Part shown: positions 39,821 to 48,172 of the stretch, piece by piece | Layout of the letters: each line of letters opens with the position of its first letter | Numbering within the stretch: position 1 is the stretch's first letter | Assembly: GCA_030824275.1 (NCBI GenBank) | Contig: JAVBXY010000036.1 | Span: forward strand, 62,001-126,000 | Direction of reading: 5' to 3' | Length of the DNA: 64,000 bases | From: Rhodocyclaceae bacterium | GTDB lineage: Bacteria > Pseudomonadota > Gammaproteobacteria > Burkholderiales > Rhodocyclaceae | Notes under the pieces: model-generated | Told to the model about the DNA's origin: nothing | Database searches by the model: none | The model's input: only the letters and a program-made list of their open reading frames with translations | Made by a program: the position numbers and the translations under genes

Positions 39821-41596
39821 ATGCCGTCACCCCGTTCCCCATCGTCCAGTCCATTCAGCCTGCTTGTCACCGGCTTCATTGCCGTCACGCTTTTCATTCT
39901 GCTGCTGATAGCCAGCGGTGCGTTGGAGCGAGCAGAGCTGCGCTGGCTGGATCAGCAGTTCCGCTGGCTGGCGCGCCATGCGCCGCTCCCCTCGAAGGAC
40001 GACATCGTCGTGGTCGGCATCGACGATGCCAGTCTGAGCGGATTCGGCACGCCGATCGCCCTGCTGCACCGGCAGCTCGGTGGCTTTCTCGAAGCCATGG
40101 CAGTAGCCAAGTCCAGGGCGGTGGGCCTCGATCTGGTGTTGCCGGAGCGCTCCTACGACGCGGTACAGCCCGGTCTCGATGCGGCATTAGCGCGGGGCAT
40201 CCTCGCGCTACGGCGAACGACGCCGCTGATCGTCGGCGTCGGTGCGGACGCGGAGGGCAAGCCGCGTGCGATCCATCCCCTGTTCGTCAATCTGATCGGC
40301 GCGGACCGTCTGGGCTCGGTCTTCGTTTTGCGTGATGCGGATGGTGTAGTACGACGTTTCGATGAGCATCTGGGTGGCGACGGTGCCACAGTGCCAACGC
40401 TGGTGGGTCAGCTGGCACGGGCGACCGGCGGCCGTGCCGATGGCGGCCTGATCCAGTTCGCCCAGAACGCCCCGATACCCTATCTGCCGCTGAACCGGGT
40501 GCTGGAATGGCGCGCGCGCGGCGATGCCGATTCACTCCAGGCCCAATTCGCCGGCAAGGTCGTACTGCTCGGCAGCCTGCTGGCCCATGACGACCAGCAC
40601 ACGGTGACCTTGGGCATTTCGCCGCTAGGCAGCGGCAACAGCCAGCACGGGGTCTTCGTGCTAGGCCACCAGTTACGCAGCCAGATGGCAGGGGCGACCG
40701 TGCACCCGCTGCCGAAGGCGATGGCCTTCGTCGTCGCCCTGCTGCTGGTCGCCGCCTGGTGGCTGCGCCCAGGTCGCGGCAGCTTTATCGGCATCGCGCT
40801 GCTGCTGGCCACTCTGAGTGCTGTCTCGACTTACGCCCTGCGCGGCGGCTGGGCGCTTCCGACGGTGGCCTGGAGCCTGGCACTGGCCGGCAGCTTTCTC
40901 GCCCGGACAGGGCTGGAAGCCTGGCTGACGGCGGCGGAGAAACGCCGCCTGCGGGCGACCTTCGACGGCTTCGTCAGCCCGCAGGTGCTGGAGGAAATCC
41001 TCGCCGGCCGCCTGCACCCGGACCTGGCCGGCGAGAAGCGCGATGTCTGCGTGCTGTTCTCGGACATCCGCAGCTTCACCACTCTGAGCGAGAACCTGCC
41101 GCCGGAAGTCGTCACCGACCTGCTGAACCGCTATTTCGAGCGCATGGCGAAGGTGATTCACGCCCATCACGGCACCCTCGACAAGTTCATCGGCGATGGC
41201 ATCATGGCTTTCTTCGGCGCACCGCAAACCGCCGAGGCGCCCTGTCTCGACGCCTTCCTGGCGGCGAAGGAAATGCTCGACGAGGTCAAGGCCTTCAATC
41301 AGGAACAAACGGCGCGAGGCGGCCCGACGATTGCCATTGGCATCGGCCTGCACCATGGACCGGCCTTTCTTGGCTATATTGGCTCCCGCGAGCGCCACGA
41401 GTATTCCGCCATCGGCGACACGGTGAATACCGCATCGCGGCTGGAAGGGCTGACCAAGGATGTAGGATGCCCCATCGTGCTTTCCGCCGCGACAGTACAA
41501 CAGTTACCGGACCGGAGCGCCATTGGCAGCCTTGGCGCCCATGCCGTCAAGGGCCGCGCCCCGGTCGATATTTTTGGTTGGCCCATCAACACATAA
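39821..41596 (+). CDS. CHASE2-domain class III adenylate/guanylate cyclase
   Basis: 591 aa. A membrane helix (residues about 10-30) precedes a CHASE2 extracytoplasmic sensor (DDIVVVGIDDASLSGFG to about residue 290), followed by about three membrane helices (MAFVVALLLVAAWWL onward). The class III cyclase domain starts near VCVLFSDIRSFTTLSENLPPEV, with metal-binding Asp residues there and in LDKFIGDGIMAFFGAP, and GDTVNTASRLEGL at the substrate-binding end. It should make cAMP (or cGMP) in response to an external signal. Three downstream genes on the same strand, the first FecR-like, probably share its operon. Confidence 0.92.
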   Translation: MPSPRSPSSSPFSLLVTGFIAVTLFILLLIASGALERAELRWLDQQFRWLARHAPLPSKDDIVVVGIDDASLSGFGTPIALLHRQLGGFLEAMAVAKSRAVGLDLVLPERSYDAVQPGLDAALARGILALRRTTPLIVGVGADAEGKPRAIHPLFVNLIGADRLGSVFVLRDADGVVRRFDEHLGGDGATVPTLVGQLARATGGRADGGLIQFAQNAPIPYLPLNRVLEWRARGDADSLQAQFAGKVVLLGSLLAHDDQHTVTLGISPLGSGNSQHGVFVLGHQLRSQMAGATVHPLPKAMAFVVALLLVAAWWLRPGRGSFIGIALLLATLSAVSTYALRGGWALPTVAWSLALAGSFLARTGLEAWLTAAEKRRLRATFDGFVSPQVLEEILAGRLHPDLAGEKRDVCVLFSDIRSFTTLSENLPPEVVTDLLNRYFERMAKVIHAHHGTLDKFIGDGIMAFFGAPQTAEAPCLDAFLAAKEMLDEVKAFNQEQTARGGPTIAIGIGLHHGPAFLGYIGSRERHEYSAIGDTVNTASRLEGLTKDVGCPIVLSAATVQQLPDRSAIGSLGAHAVKGRAPVDIFGWPINT

Positions 41597-41629
41597 ACAG
41601 CGAAGTACCCCGACCCAAGGAGATACCCT

Positions 41630-42466
41630 GTGAAACGAAACACGATTCTTTCCATTGTGACCATGGCCGTCTGCCTGTCCGATGCGACGGCTGGACTGCT
41701 GGTCACCGAAATCACCGGCAAGGCGCAAATCGATGGCAAGGACGCCGTGGCGACCCTGGCCGAAATTCCCGATGGCGCGCGCCTGTCCTTGCAGGGTGGT
41801 GCCAGCATCATCGCCGTGGACCTGGCCAGCGGCAAGGAATACGTACTCAAGGGCGGCCAGAACTACCGCGTTACACCCAAGGGCCCACAGGGCAGTGGCG
41901 GCATGGTGACGGCGAAGGCACTGCCTTCAAAGGGCATGCCCGACATCCGCATCGCACCGGGCATGGTCGCCCAGGCGACACTGGTGATGCGCAGCCTGCC
42001 CAAGACCAACGTGCCGAGCCCGATCTCGCCGGTCAAGACCATGGTCATTTCCGATGCGCCACTGTTCCGCTGGTCCGCCGTCGAGGGATCCAATGGCTAT
42101 CGGCTGTCGATCTTGAAGCAGGACGGTTCGCTGCATTGGGACAGCAAGACCAAGGAAACCCAGTTGCCGCTGGAAAAGGCCCATCGCCTCGCCCCCGGTG
42201 AGAAATACACCTGGCGTGTCGAATACTTCTCCGACGGCGGCCGTACGGCTGAAGCCTCGGCGGAGTTCTCAGTGGCGCCAGCAGCGACCATCAAGCAGCT
42301 ATCGGCGCTGAAGGTGAACGCCAGCGCGCCCTTCTCGCGTCGCGTACTCTACGCGGCACTGCTGACCGAGGTCGGTGCCAAGGAGGAAGCGCGTGAAATC
42401 TGGAAGGAACTGGCCAAGGAAAAGCCCGACGACGCCGTGCTGCGCAAGTTTGCCGATGCACGCTGA
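41630..42466 (+). CDS. Secreted FecR-domain-like protein
   Basis: 278 aa with a signal peptide (MKRNTILSIVTMAVCLSDATA). The N-terminal half resembles FecR-type beta domains (GKAQIDGKDAVATLAEIPDGARLSLQGGASIIAVDLASGKEYVLKGG). A fibronectin-III-like segment follows (PLFRWSAVEGSNGYRLSILKQDG, YTWRVEYFSDGGRTAEASAEFSV). The C-terminus is helical and TPR-like. CHASE2 cyclases are often encoded beside such FecR-like proteins, which may supply or modulate the signal sensed by CHASE2. No iron-uptake genes are nearby, so a classical FecR role is unlikely. Confidence 0.65.
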   Translation: MKRNTILSIVTMAVCLSDATAGLLVTEITGKAQIDGKDAVATLAEIPDGARLSLQGGASIIAVDLASGKEYVLKGGQNYRVTPKGPQGSGGMVTAKALPSKGMPDIRIAPGMVAQATLVMRSLPKTNVPSPISPVKTMVISDAPLFRWSAVEGSNGYRLSILKQDGSLHWDSKTKETQLPLEKAHRLAPGEKYTWRVEYFSDGGRTAEASAEFSVAPAATIKQLSALKVNASAPFSRRVLYAALLTEVGAKEEAREIWKELAKEKPDDAVLRKFADAR

Positions 42467-42517
42467 TCCGTTATTCTTGGCGGCTCTGGCCCCACCTCCA
42501 TTACGAAAGCTTAACCC

Positions 42518-42946
42518 ATGAAGCACACCCTCCTGGCCGCCATGGCCCTCCTGCTATCGATCGAAGCGGGCGCGGTTTCCCTGATCAAGGAGTCGGAGGC
42601 CAAGCTGCCGGCCGCCGCTGAAATGAAGACCCGTGCTATCACGCGCGGTCCCGGCGTAAGGGTGATCTCTCCCGATCCGGCGGCGACGATCAAGTCGCCC
42701 TTCACCCTGAAGGTGGCCTTCGAGCCACGCGGCGGCGCCAAGATCGTCCCTGACAGCGTGCGTATGACCTATCTGCGAACCCCATCGGTGGATCTGATTG
42801 ACCGCGTCAAACCGGGACTTAGCGAACAGGGCATCGATCTCGCCAATGCCGAAGTGCCGCCGGGCGAGCATCAGATCCAGCTGAGCCTGGAAGATTCCGA
42901 AGGTCGCAAGACCAGTACCGTCATCAAGCTCAGCGTGGTCAAGTAG
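42518..42946 (+). CDS. Small exported protein of unknown function
   Basis: 142 aa with a signal peptide (MKHTLLAAMALLLSIEAGA). The mature part reads as a single beta-sandwich (GVRVISPDPAATIKSPFTLKVAFEPRGGAKIVPDSVRMTYLR ... EVPPGEHQIQLSLEDSEGRKTSTVIKLSVVK), similar in style to Ig-like periplasmic domains. Fifty bp separate it from the FecR-like gene and its stop abuts the next gene's GTG, so they are likely co-expressed. I do not recognise a named family. Confidence 0.6.
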   Translation: MKHTLLAAMALLLSIEAGAVSLIKESEAKLPAAAEMKTRAITRGPGVRVISPDPAATIKSPFTLKVAFEPRGGAKIVPDSVRMTYLRTPSVDLIDRVKPGLSEQGIDLANAEVPPGEHQIQLSLEDSEGRKTSTVIKLSVVK

Positions 42947-43726
42947 GTGCAGTGTCCGTATTGCATCGGCGAGATCAGCGATCAGGCGCTGGCCTGCCCG
43001 CATTGCACTCGCGATCTCTATCTGATCAAGCCGCTGCTGGAGAAGATCGGCATCCTCGAACAACGAGTGCAGGAACTGGAAGCCCTCACTGCTTCCACCG
43101 TACCGGCGGAAACCACCGAGGTCGCTGAGCTCATCCCTCCACTACCTCCGCCTCCGTTTGGCACGCGAACCGACTGGCTACTGTTCTGGCTCCCGCCCTT
43201 GCTCTTGCTACTGGCGGCCCATGCCCTCATCACCGTCGTTATCGATCTGAACACCCTGTACCTGCGCCTCGTCTCGCTGGTGATCCCCCTGCCCTTCGCG
43301 CTGCTGCTGATGCAGCGGGATCAGCGCTTCCCCTTCTGGACGGGCGCCGGTTTCGGCATGGCGATCCTGGCAGTGCTGGGCATGAGCAGCCTCATCGGCA
43401 TGATCGACCACACCTCGATCTGGCCGCAGGACGGCCGTGAGTGGCGCGAGTTCGCCAGCTACGCCGCCAGCATCGGGTTTTCCTACATGACTGGCCTGAT
43501 TCTCGGCCGCATGCTGCGCCAGCGAAGGGAAGTGCTGACGCTGGAGGCTGCCAGGGGACTGACGGGCAAGGTCGTCAGCCTGCTCTCCACCGGCAAGCAG
43601 CGCGCCGATCAGTTGCAGGCAACAATGAAAAAGGTGCAGGAAGTGCGTGGCACCCTGACGGCGCTGAGTACGGCGGCACTATCGGCCTACACCGGCCTGC
43701 AAAGCTTCTTCGGTCATAACGGTTAA
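42947..43726 (+). CDS. Zinc-ribbon membrane protein of unknown function
   Basis: 259 aa, starting at a GTG directly after the preceding TAG. A short zinc ribbon is at the N-terminus (QCPYCIGEISDQALACPHC), followed by a coiled coil (LEKIGILEQRVQELEAL), a Pro-rich spacer, and four membrane helices. A cytoplasmic helical tail closes it (TLEAARGLTGKVVSLLSTGKQRADQLQATMKKVQEV). Topology suggests an inner-membrane protein with both ends in the cytoplasm. Its link to the cyclase operon is by position only. Confidence 0.65.
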   Translation: MQCPYCIGEISDQALACPHCTRDLYLIKPLLEKIGILEQRVQELEALTASTVPAETTEVAELIPPLPPPPFGTRTDWLLFWLPPLLLLLAAHALITVVIDLNTLYLRLVSLVIPLPFALLLMQRDQRFPFWTGAGFGMAILAVLGMSSLIGMIDHTSIWPQDGREWREFASYAASIGFSYMTGLILGRMLRQRREVLTLEAARGLTGKVVSLLSTGKQRADQLQATMKKVQEVRGTLTALSTAALSAYTGLQSFFGHNG

Positions 43727-43729
43727 AAC

Positions 43730-43748
43730 GGCGGCTGAAGCAGCCGCC
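43730..43748 (-). terminator. Hairpin after pqiC
   Basis: GGCGGCT, loop of 5, AGCCGCC between converging genes. Read on the minus strand it is followed by CGTTTTAA, a short T-run, so it probably terminates the pqi operon. Confidence 0.55.
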
Positions 43749-43755
43749 TGCCTGT

Positions 43756-44358
43756 TCAGCGCAACTCGCGGATGGCGACGGCCAGATCACGGCTGACACC
43801 GGCCGTGGCCCGTGCCAAACCAGCGACCAGTGCAGGGTAACCGTCCGCCGTCAGACGCTCGCGAATCAAACTGCGGCCACTGCGCGGTGCCTGCCCCTTG
43901 CGGCGGAGCGTCCATACCGCTTCGACCACGGCGGCATCGGCCAGTGTGGCATCGAAGCGCAATACATCCACCTCGATGCGCACATCGGCATCGCTGCCGC
44001 CCTGCCCATACAGGCGGACCTGTGTAGAACCGAGTTCCCGCGCCAGATCACTGACCAGTTGCCGAGGTACGGCGGCCTTGAGCGGCTCTGCCCAACGGTT
44101 GAAGTCGCTGGCATGCACCGTGTGTTCGCCGGTCAGGACCACGATCTGCGGCCTGTCCACACGCTCGGGCAGAGTCACCCGGCCCACGGAGACTTGCGGG
44201 CGAGATTCGGCGCGAGACGTTTCGCTCGTTGGCAAGGTCGAGGCCGGCGCAGGAGCCTGAAGGGCATAGAGCTGGGTCTTCGGCGTACTGCCACAGCCCG
44301 TCAGCGCGAAGGCCAGTAAAAGAGGCACGCCGATAAAAGTCGAACGGGAAATGGTCAT
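43756..44358 (-). CDS. pqiC: PqiC-family lipoprotein (MCE system outer-membrane component)
   Basis: 200 aa lipoprotein: signal peptide with lipobox LALTGCGS-like (FALTGC, Cys22), followed by the ABC-type transport auxiliary domain (YALQAPAP...VSVGRVTLPERVDRPQIVVLTGEHTVHASDFNRWAEPLK). PqiC/YmbA anchors the PqiB needle at the outer membrane. It overlaps pqiB by 4 bp at the end of the minus-strand pqi operon. The function is phospholipid or lipid transport across the envelope. Confidence 0.9.
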   Translation of the reverse strand: MTISRSTFIGVPLLLAFALTGCGSTPKTQLYALQAPAPASTLPTSETSRAESRPQVSVGRVTLPERVDRPQIVVLTGEHTVHASDFNRWAEPLKAAVPRQLVSDLARELGSTQVRLYGQGGSDADVRIEVDVLRFDATLADAAVVEAVWTLRRKGQAPRSGRSLIRERLTADGYPALVAGLARATAGVSRDLAVAIRELR

Positions 44359-45965
44359 GGTGTGTCCTCCCGCTTGCCCTTGAGCAGGGCTTCAGGTTGT
44401 CGGTCGAGAGTTTCAGCAAGGGAACGCAGGGACTGGGCGGCCCGCGAAATTTCCCGGGCGGCGTCGCGTACTTCGGACAGTACCGGAGAATCCGCCGCCA
44501 GCGTGCGTTCGGCATTGGCCAGGGTCTGCCGCAGACTGACAAGGGCCGCCTGCGCCTCTGGCGCCACATCGGACTCCAGTCGGCGAGCGAGCTTGTCCAT
44601 GCCTTGCAGAGTCTGCCGCAGGTCGTCGGCAACGCCGGCGAATGGCACTTTTTCCAGGTTCTTCAGGATGTTGCCCAGCGATGCCTGCAAGTCTTCCAGG
44701 CTGGCATGCACGGTGGGGAACTCCGGCGGCACGGCACTCTGATTGATGCTGACTTTCTTCGCATCCTTGAAGAAATCCAGCGCCACGTAGAGTTGCCCCG
44801 TGAGCAGGTTGCCGGTGCGCAACTGGGCGCGGAAGCCGCGATCGGAAACTGCCTTGAGCAGACCCTTCTTCACTCGCTGGGCATCGGCAGCAGGATCGGC
44901 GGATGCGCCTGAGGCGCGTCGCATGGCAATGCGTTCGGGATAGATGGCCACATACACCGGAAAATGGAACCACTCGCGCTCGGGCTCGTATTCGATTCCC
45001 ATGGAAAGCACCTCACCAACCACCACGCCACGGAAATCCACCGGCGCCCCCGGCGAAAGGCCGCGCAGGGATTCCTTGAAGTTCATGACATAGACCTGCA
45101 TCTGGCCATCCGGCGCCTTCATCGCCTCGACTCGGCTGCGATGCAGGGTGAAAACGGCGCTCGCCTGTGCCTGGCCGACCGCCGACTCATGGGGCGGCGT
45201 CTCGAAAGCCAAGCCGCCGACCAGCACGGACATGGCGGATTGGGTCTGCACGCGCAGGCCCGAGGCGTCGAGCGTCACGTCAATGCCGCTGGCGTTCCAG
45301 AAACGGGTCACCGGTGTGACGTATTGATCGTAAGGCGCACTGATGAATATCTTGAGTGTGACGCCGCTGCCGTCCTTGTCGAGGGAATAGGCTTCGACTT
45401 CGCCAACCTTCAATCGCCGGTAGTAAACCGGGGAGCCGATATCCAGCGAGCCCAGATCAGGCGCATGGATACGGTACTGCCGGCCGGGCAGGCCGGCGGT
45501 GATGATGGGGGCCACTTCCTCGCCGACGAATTCCTGCGCCTTGTCGGTGGACTTGCCGACATCGACACCGATGTGGGCACCCGACAGCAGGGTGCCGATG
45601 CCGGTCAATTGCCCGCCGGAGAAGCGAGGCCGCACCACCCAGAAGCGTGTGTCAGCGACGAGAAAAGACTCGGCCTGCTTGAGGAACTGGGCGGTGACGA
45701 TCACGCGGTTGCGATCCGCCGACAGCGAAATCTCCTTCACCAGGCCGATGTCCACGTCCTTGTAACGGATGCGGGTCTTGCCCGCCTCCAACCCCTCGGC
45801 GGTGGCGAAACTGATGGTCACCATCGGGCCGCGCTCCATGATCGCGCGCACCGCCAGCCAGCCACCGATCAGCAGGGCAATGAGCGGGACGACCCAGATC
45901 AACTGGAAGCGCTGGCGCCTCCGTGGCGCCTCGGTTGCCGGAGGAAATTCAGGAATGTCGCTCAT
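44355..45965 (-). CDS. pqiB: PqiB, MCE-domain intermembrane transport protein
   Basis: 536 aa. One N-terminal membrane helix (FQLIWVVPLIALLIGGWLAV) is followed by three MCE/MlaD domains (about residues 45-145, 160-270 and 280-400). Then there is a long C-terminal helix-forming region (LEDLQASLGNILKNLEKVPFAGVADDLRQTLQGMDKLARRLESD). In E. coli PqiB forms a hexameric tube that spans the periplasm with PqiA in the inner membrane and PqiC at the outer membrane. Its start overlaps the end of the second pqiA gene by 17 bp, in line with one transcript. Confidence 0.93.
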   Translation of the reverse strand: MSDIPEFPPATEAPRRRQRFQLIWVVPLIALLIGGWLAVRAIMERGPMVTISFATAEGLEAGKTRIRYKDVDIGLVKEISLSADRNRVIVTAQFLKQAESFLVADTRFWVVRPRFSGGQLTGIGTLLSGAHIGVDVGKSTDKAQEFVGEEVAPIITAGLPGRQYRIHAPDLGSLDIGSPVYYRRLKVGEVEAYSLDKDGSGVTLKIFISAPYDQYVTPVTRFWNASGIDVTLDASGLRVQTQSAMSVLVGGLAFETPPHESAVGQAQASAVFTLHRSRVEAMKAPDGQMQVYVMNFKESLRGLSPGAPVDFRGVVVGEVLSMGIEYEPEREWFHFPVYVAIYPERIAMRRASGASADPAADAQRVKKGLLKAVSDRGFRAQLRTGNLLTGQLYVALDFFKDAKKVSINQSAVPPEFPTVHASLEDLQASLGNILKNLEKVPFAGVADDLRQTLQGMDKLARRLESDVAPEAQAALVSLRQTLANAERTLAADSPVLSEVRDAAREISRAAQSLRSLAETLDRQPEALLKGKREDTP

Positions 45966-46599
45966 TGCCAGTCTGTTCTTTCGGTTTGTCCCACATCAGT
46001 CGCGGATCGAAGCTCATTGCGGCCAGCATTGTCAATACCACCACGGCGCCAAAATACAGCGCGCCCGGCCCCGGCCGGATGGTGGCGATGGATTCGATCT
46101 GCACCAGAGCGGCCAACAGCGTCACCACGTAAATGTCCAGCATCGACCAGCGCCCAAAAAATTCGAGCACGCGGTACATGCGAGTACGTGCCCGTTCCGA
46201 ACCACGCATTGACCGTTGCACCGAGACCAGCAGGAAGGCCATGGCCAACAGCTTGGCCGAGGGCACAACGATGCTGGCGACGAAGACCAGGGCGGCGAGA
46301 TGCCATGAACCCGATGTTGCCAGAAAAACCACGCCGCTCATGATCGTGTCCTGCTGCGCGCCGAACAGGGAACCAGTTTCCATGATGGGCAACAGGTTGG
46401 CCGGCACATAGAGGACGCAGGCCGCAATCAGCAGTGCCCAGGTGCGGGCTATGCTGTTGGGCTTGCGGCCGTGCAGTGTCGCTTCGCAGCGGGGACAGAT
46501 TGCTTCATGGCCTTCACCTTCCGGCAGACGGCTGACCTGGCCGCAGGCATGACAGGCGACCAGTCCGAGTTCCGCAGCGGAGTGCATCGCCGCCGTCAT
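45949..46599 (-). CDS. pqiA: PqiA-family inner-membrane protein (second half-gene)
   Basis: 216 aa from the ATG at 46599, which overlaps the upstream stop as ATGA. Zinc-ribbon cysteines (VACHACGQ...ICPRC) precede four membrane helices (ALLIAACVLYVPANLLPIM, LAALVFVASIVVPSAKLLAMAFLLV, MLDIYVVTLLAALVQI, ALYFGAVVVLTMLAAM). In E. coli PqiA one polypeptide contains two such units in tandem. Here each unit has its own gene. It should form the inner-membrane part of the Pqi lipid-transport system. Confidence 0.9.
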   Translation of the reverse strand: MTAAMHSAAELGLVACHACGQVSRLPEGEGHEAICPRCEATLHGRKPNSIARTWALLIAACVLYVPANLLPIMETGSLFGAQQDTIMSGVVFLATSGSWHLAALVFVASIVVPSAKLLAMAFLLVSVQRSMRGSERARTRMYRVLEFFGRWSMLDIYVVTLLAALVQIESIATIRPGPGALYFGAVVVLTMLAAMSFDPRLMWDKPKEQTGNERHS

Positions 46600-47234
46600 G
46601 CGGGTTCGCTCCGCGTGGCGACAGCCCAGAGTTCGCGACCGTCGATATTGCTCCAGATGCTCGCCAGCAGCAGCATCAGCGCAGCATAAGACCAGAGCGC
46701 GATACCGGGGACGACATGGGCCAAGTGCGCAAGTTTGACCAGGGACACCAGCACGCCGAGCATGAACACTTCCACCATGCCCCAGGGCCGGGTGCTGGTG
46801 ATGAACCGCAACATCAGGCGGATCGGTCGCGGCGAACGACCGGCATGCAGAGAACTGAGGATCGCCGCCAGCAGGGCCAGTTCGACGAAGGGGACCAGCA
46901 GCGTGGTGACGAACACCAGCAGTGCCAACAGATGCATCTCGGCATCCCACAGCAGACTCACCGCCCCCGGCAGCGAAGCCGCGTTGTAACGTCCCTGAGT
47001 CTCGATGGTGGCAATAGGAAAGGCGCTGGCGACGAGGAAGACGAGCAATGCCGTCACGGTCAGCGCCAGGGCACGCTCGAGATGGCCGGCGCGGTACAAG
47101 GGTGATCCACAGCGGGAACACAGCGCAACGCCACCGGGATCGAGCGGGATCGCCCCTTGCACCATATCGCAGGCATGACAGGCGACGACTTCTGTCAGCG
47201 CCTCGAGAAGGTGTTGCTGAATCGCCGGCATCAA
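46596..47234 (-). CDS. pqiA: PqiA-family inner-membrane protein (first half-gene)
   Basis: 212 aa. Zinc-ribbon cysteines (VACHACDMV...ALCSRCGSPLY) come first, then four membrane helices (ALALTVTALLVFLVASAFPI, LALLVFVTTLLVPFVELALLAAIL, VEVFMLGVLVSLVKLAHL, IALWSYAALMLLLASIW). This is the N-terminal unit of a PqiA split into two genes. It is the first gene of the four-gene pqi operon and may use either of two adjacent ATG codons. No promoter was recognised with confidence. Confidence 0.88.
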   Translation of the reverse strand: MMPAIQQHLLEALTEVVACHACDMVQGAIPLDPGGVALCSRCGSPLYRAGHLERALALTVTALLVFLVASAFPIATIETQGRYNAASLPGAVSLLWDAEMHLLALLVFVTTLLVPFVELALLAAILSSLHAGRSPRPIRLMLRFITSTRPWGMVEVFMLGVLVSLVKLAHLAHVVPGIALWSYAALMLLLASIWSNIDGRELWAVATRSEPA

Positions 47235-47257
47235 TGGGCTAGCGAGACTAACGCGGC

Positions 47258-47707
47258 TCAGGGAGCCTTGGGCTTGGGCGGTCCCTTGCGGAATTTCTTG
47301 AATGGTTTCTTGGCACCGGGCTGACCACCTCCGCCCGGTTGGCCGCCACCAGGCTGACCACCGCCCGAGTGGCCGCCACCCGAATGACCACCGGCGGGAC
47401 GCGGGTGATGTTGCGGGCGACGCTGTCCATTCGCTGGCAGGGTGCCAGGCATAGGGCCGGCACCAACCCTATTGCCGGGGGCCAGCTGGATTTCCAGCTC
47501 GATCAGTTCGTCCCATTGGGCATCGCTGCGCTGGCTGTCCGGAATGGCCAGCAGCTCCTGCAAGCGACGGCGGGGATTGGGCCCCTGCTGTTGCGCAGGC
47601 TGTGGTGCAGGCCGGTTCGCGGACTGGGGCGCAGCTTGATCGGCGGGCTGCTCGATATTCTCGGCAGCAGTTTGTTGCTGGTCGTTCATGACGTCATTGT
47701 CCGACAT
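47258..47707 (-). CDS. Low-complexity Gln/Pro/Gly-rich protein, unknown
   Basis: 149 aa. The N-terminus is rich in Gln, Asn and Ala. The middle has a short folded-looking helix (RRRLQELLAIPDSQRSDAQWDELIELEIQLAPGN), and the rest consists of HSGGG and QPGGG repeats followed by a basic tail (KKPFKKFRKGPPKPKAP). It looks disordered with one helix and could bind nucleic acid through the basic tail, but I do not recognise a family. It lies between pqi and a DUF-like gene. Confidence 0.6.
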   Translation of the reverse strand: MSDNDVMNDQQQTAAENIEQPADQAAPQSANRPAPQPAQQQGPNPRRRLQELLAIPDSQRSDAQWDELIELEIQLAPGNRVGAGPMPGTLPANGQRRPQHHPRPAGGHSGGGHSGGGQPGGGQPGGGGQPGAKKPFKKFRKGPPKPKAP

Positions 47708-47737
47708 CGGCGTTCTCTTCCAAGGCGTAAAGCAAAT

Positions 47738-48172
47738 TCAGGTAAGTAGCGGGTGCATCCAGACGAACAATGCTTGGCCTTGCGCATCAGCCAAGCGGGC
47801 CAGGTCTCCAAGTTCCATCATCAGGGCCTGTACTTCGCTGGGGTCCCACTGTTCCATCTCGAACTCTTCGGTGGCGGCAAGTTCCTCGGCCACCTGATCG
47901 AGCGCATCTTCATCCAGGGTAGCCAGCTTCGCCGTTACCTCATCGGCAAGCCGCAGTACAACCGCACCCTCGCCGCCAATGTACACCGGTTCATAACAGC
48001 TGGCGACATAATCGAACTCGTCGCCCGTCAGCAGGCAATGCAGTGTGGCAATTTTGGCGGTATCGATGCCACGGCGCTCGATGCCGCTCCATTCATCCAC
48101 CGGCCTCAGCGACTCGCCGATGTCGGGCACTTCTTCGTCTTCAGCTGCGACGATGTTGGCAAGTATTCCCAA
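47738..48172 (-). CDS. Small acidic protein, possibly DUF1877/YfbM-like
   Basis: 144 aa, very acidic. The start MGILANIVAAEDEEV and the segment GIERRGIDTAKIATLHCLLTG have the look of the YfbM (DUF1877) family, in which a conserved LHxxLTG follows the N-terminal strand. The ending DLARLADAQGQALFVWMHPLL is also compatible. No function is known for that family. No signal peptide or membrane helix. The similarity was judged by eye and is weak. Confidence 0.55.
   Translation of the reverse strand: MGILANIVAAEDEEVPDIGESLRPVDEWSGIERRGIDTAKIATLHCLLTGDEFDYVASCYEPVYIGGEGAVVLRLADEVTAKLATLDEDALDQVAEELAATEEFEMEQWDPSEVQALMMELGDLARLADAQGQALFVWMHPLLT

Noticed and set aside
45949-47121. A 390-aa frame that would fuse extra N-terminal sequence to the second PqiA gene
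   Set aside because: The first 170 or so residues are Arg/Pro-rich, not membrane-like, and overlap the real first pqiA gene. The ATGA-coupled start at 46599 is better.
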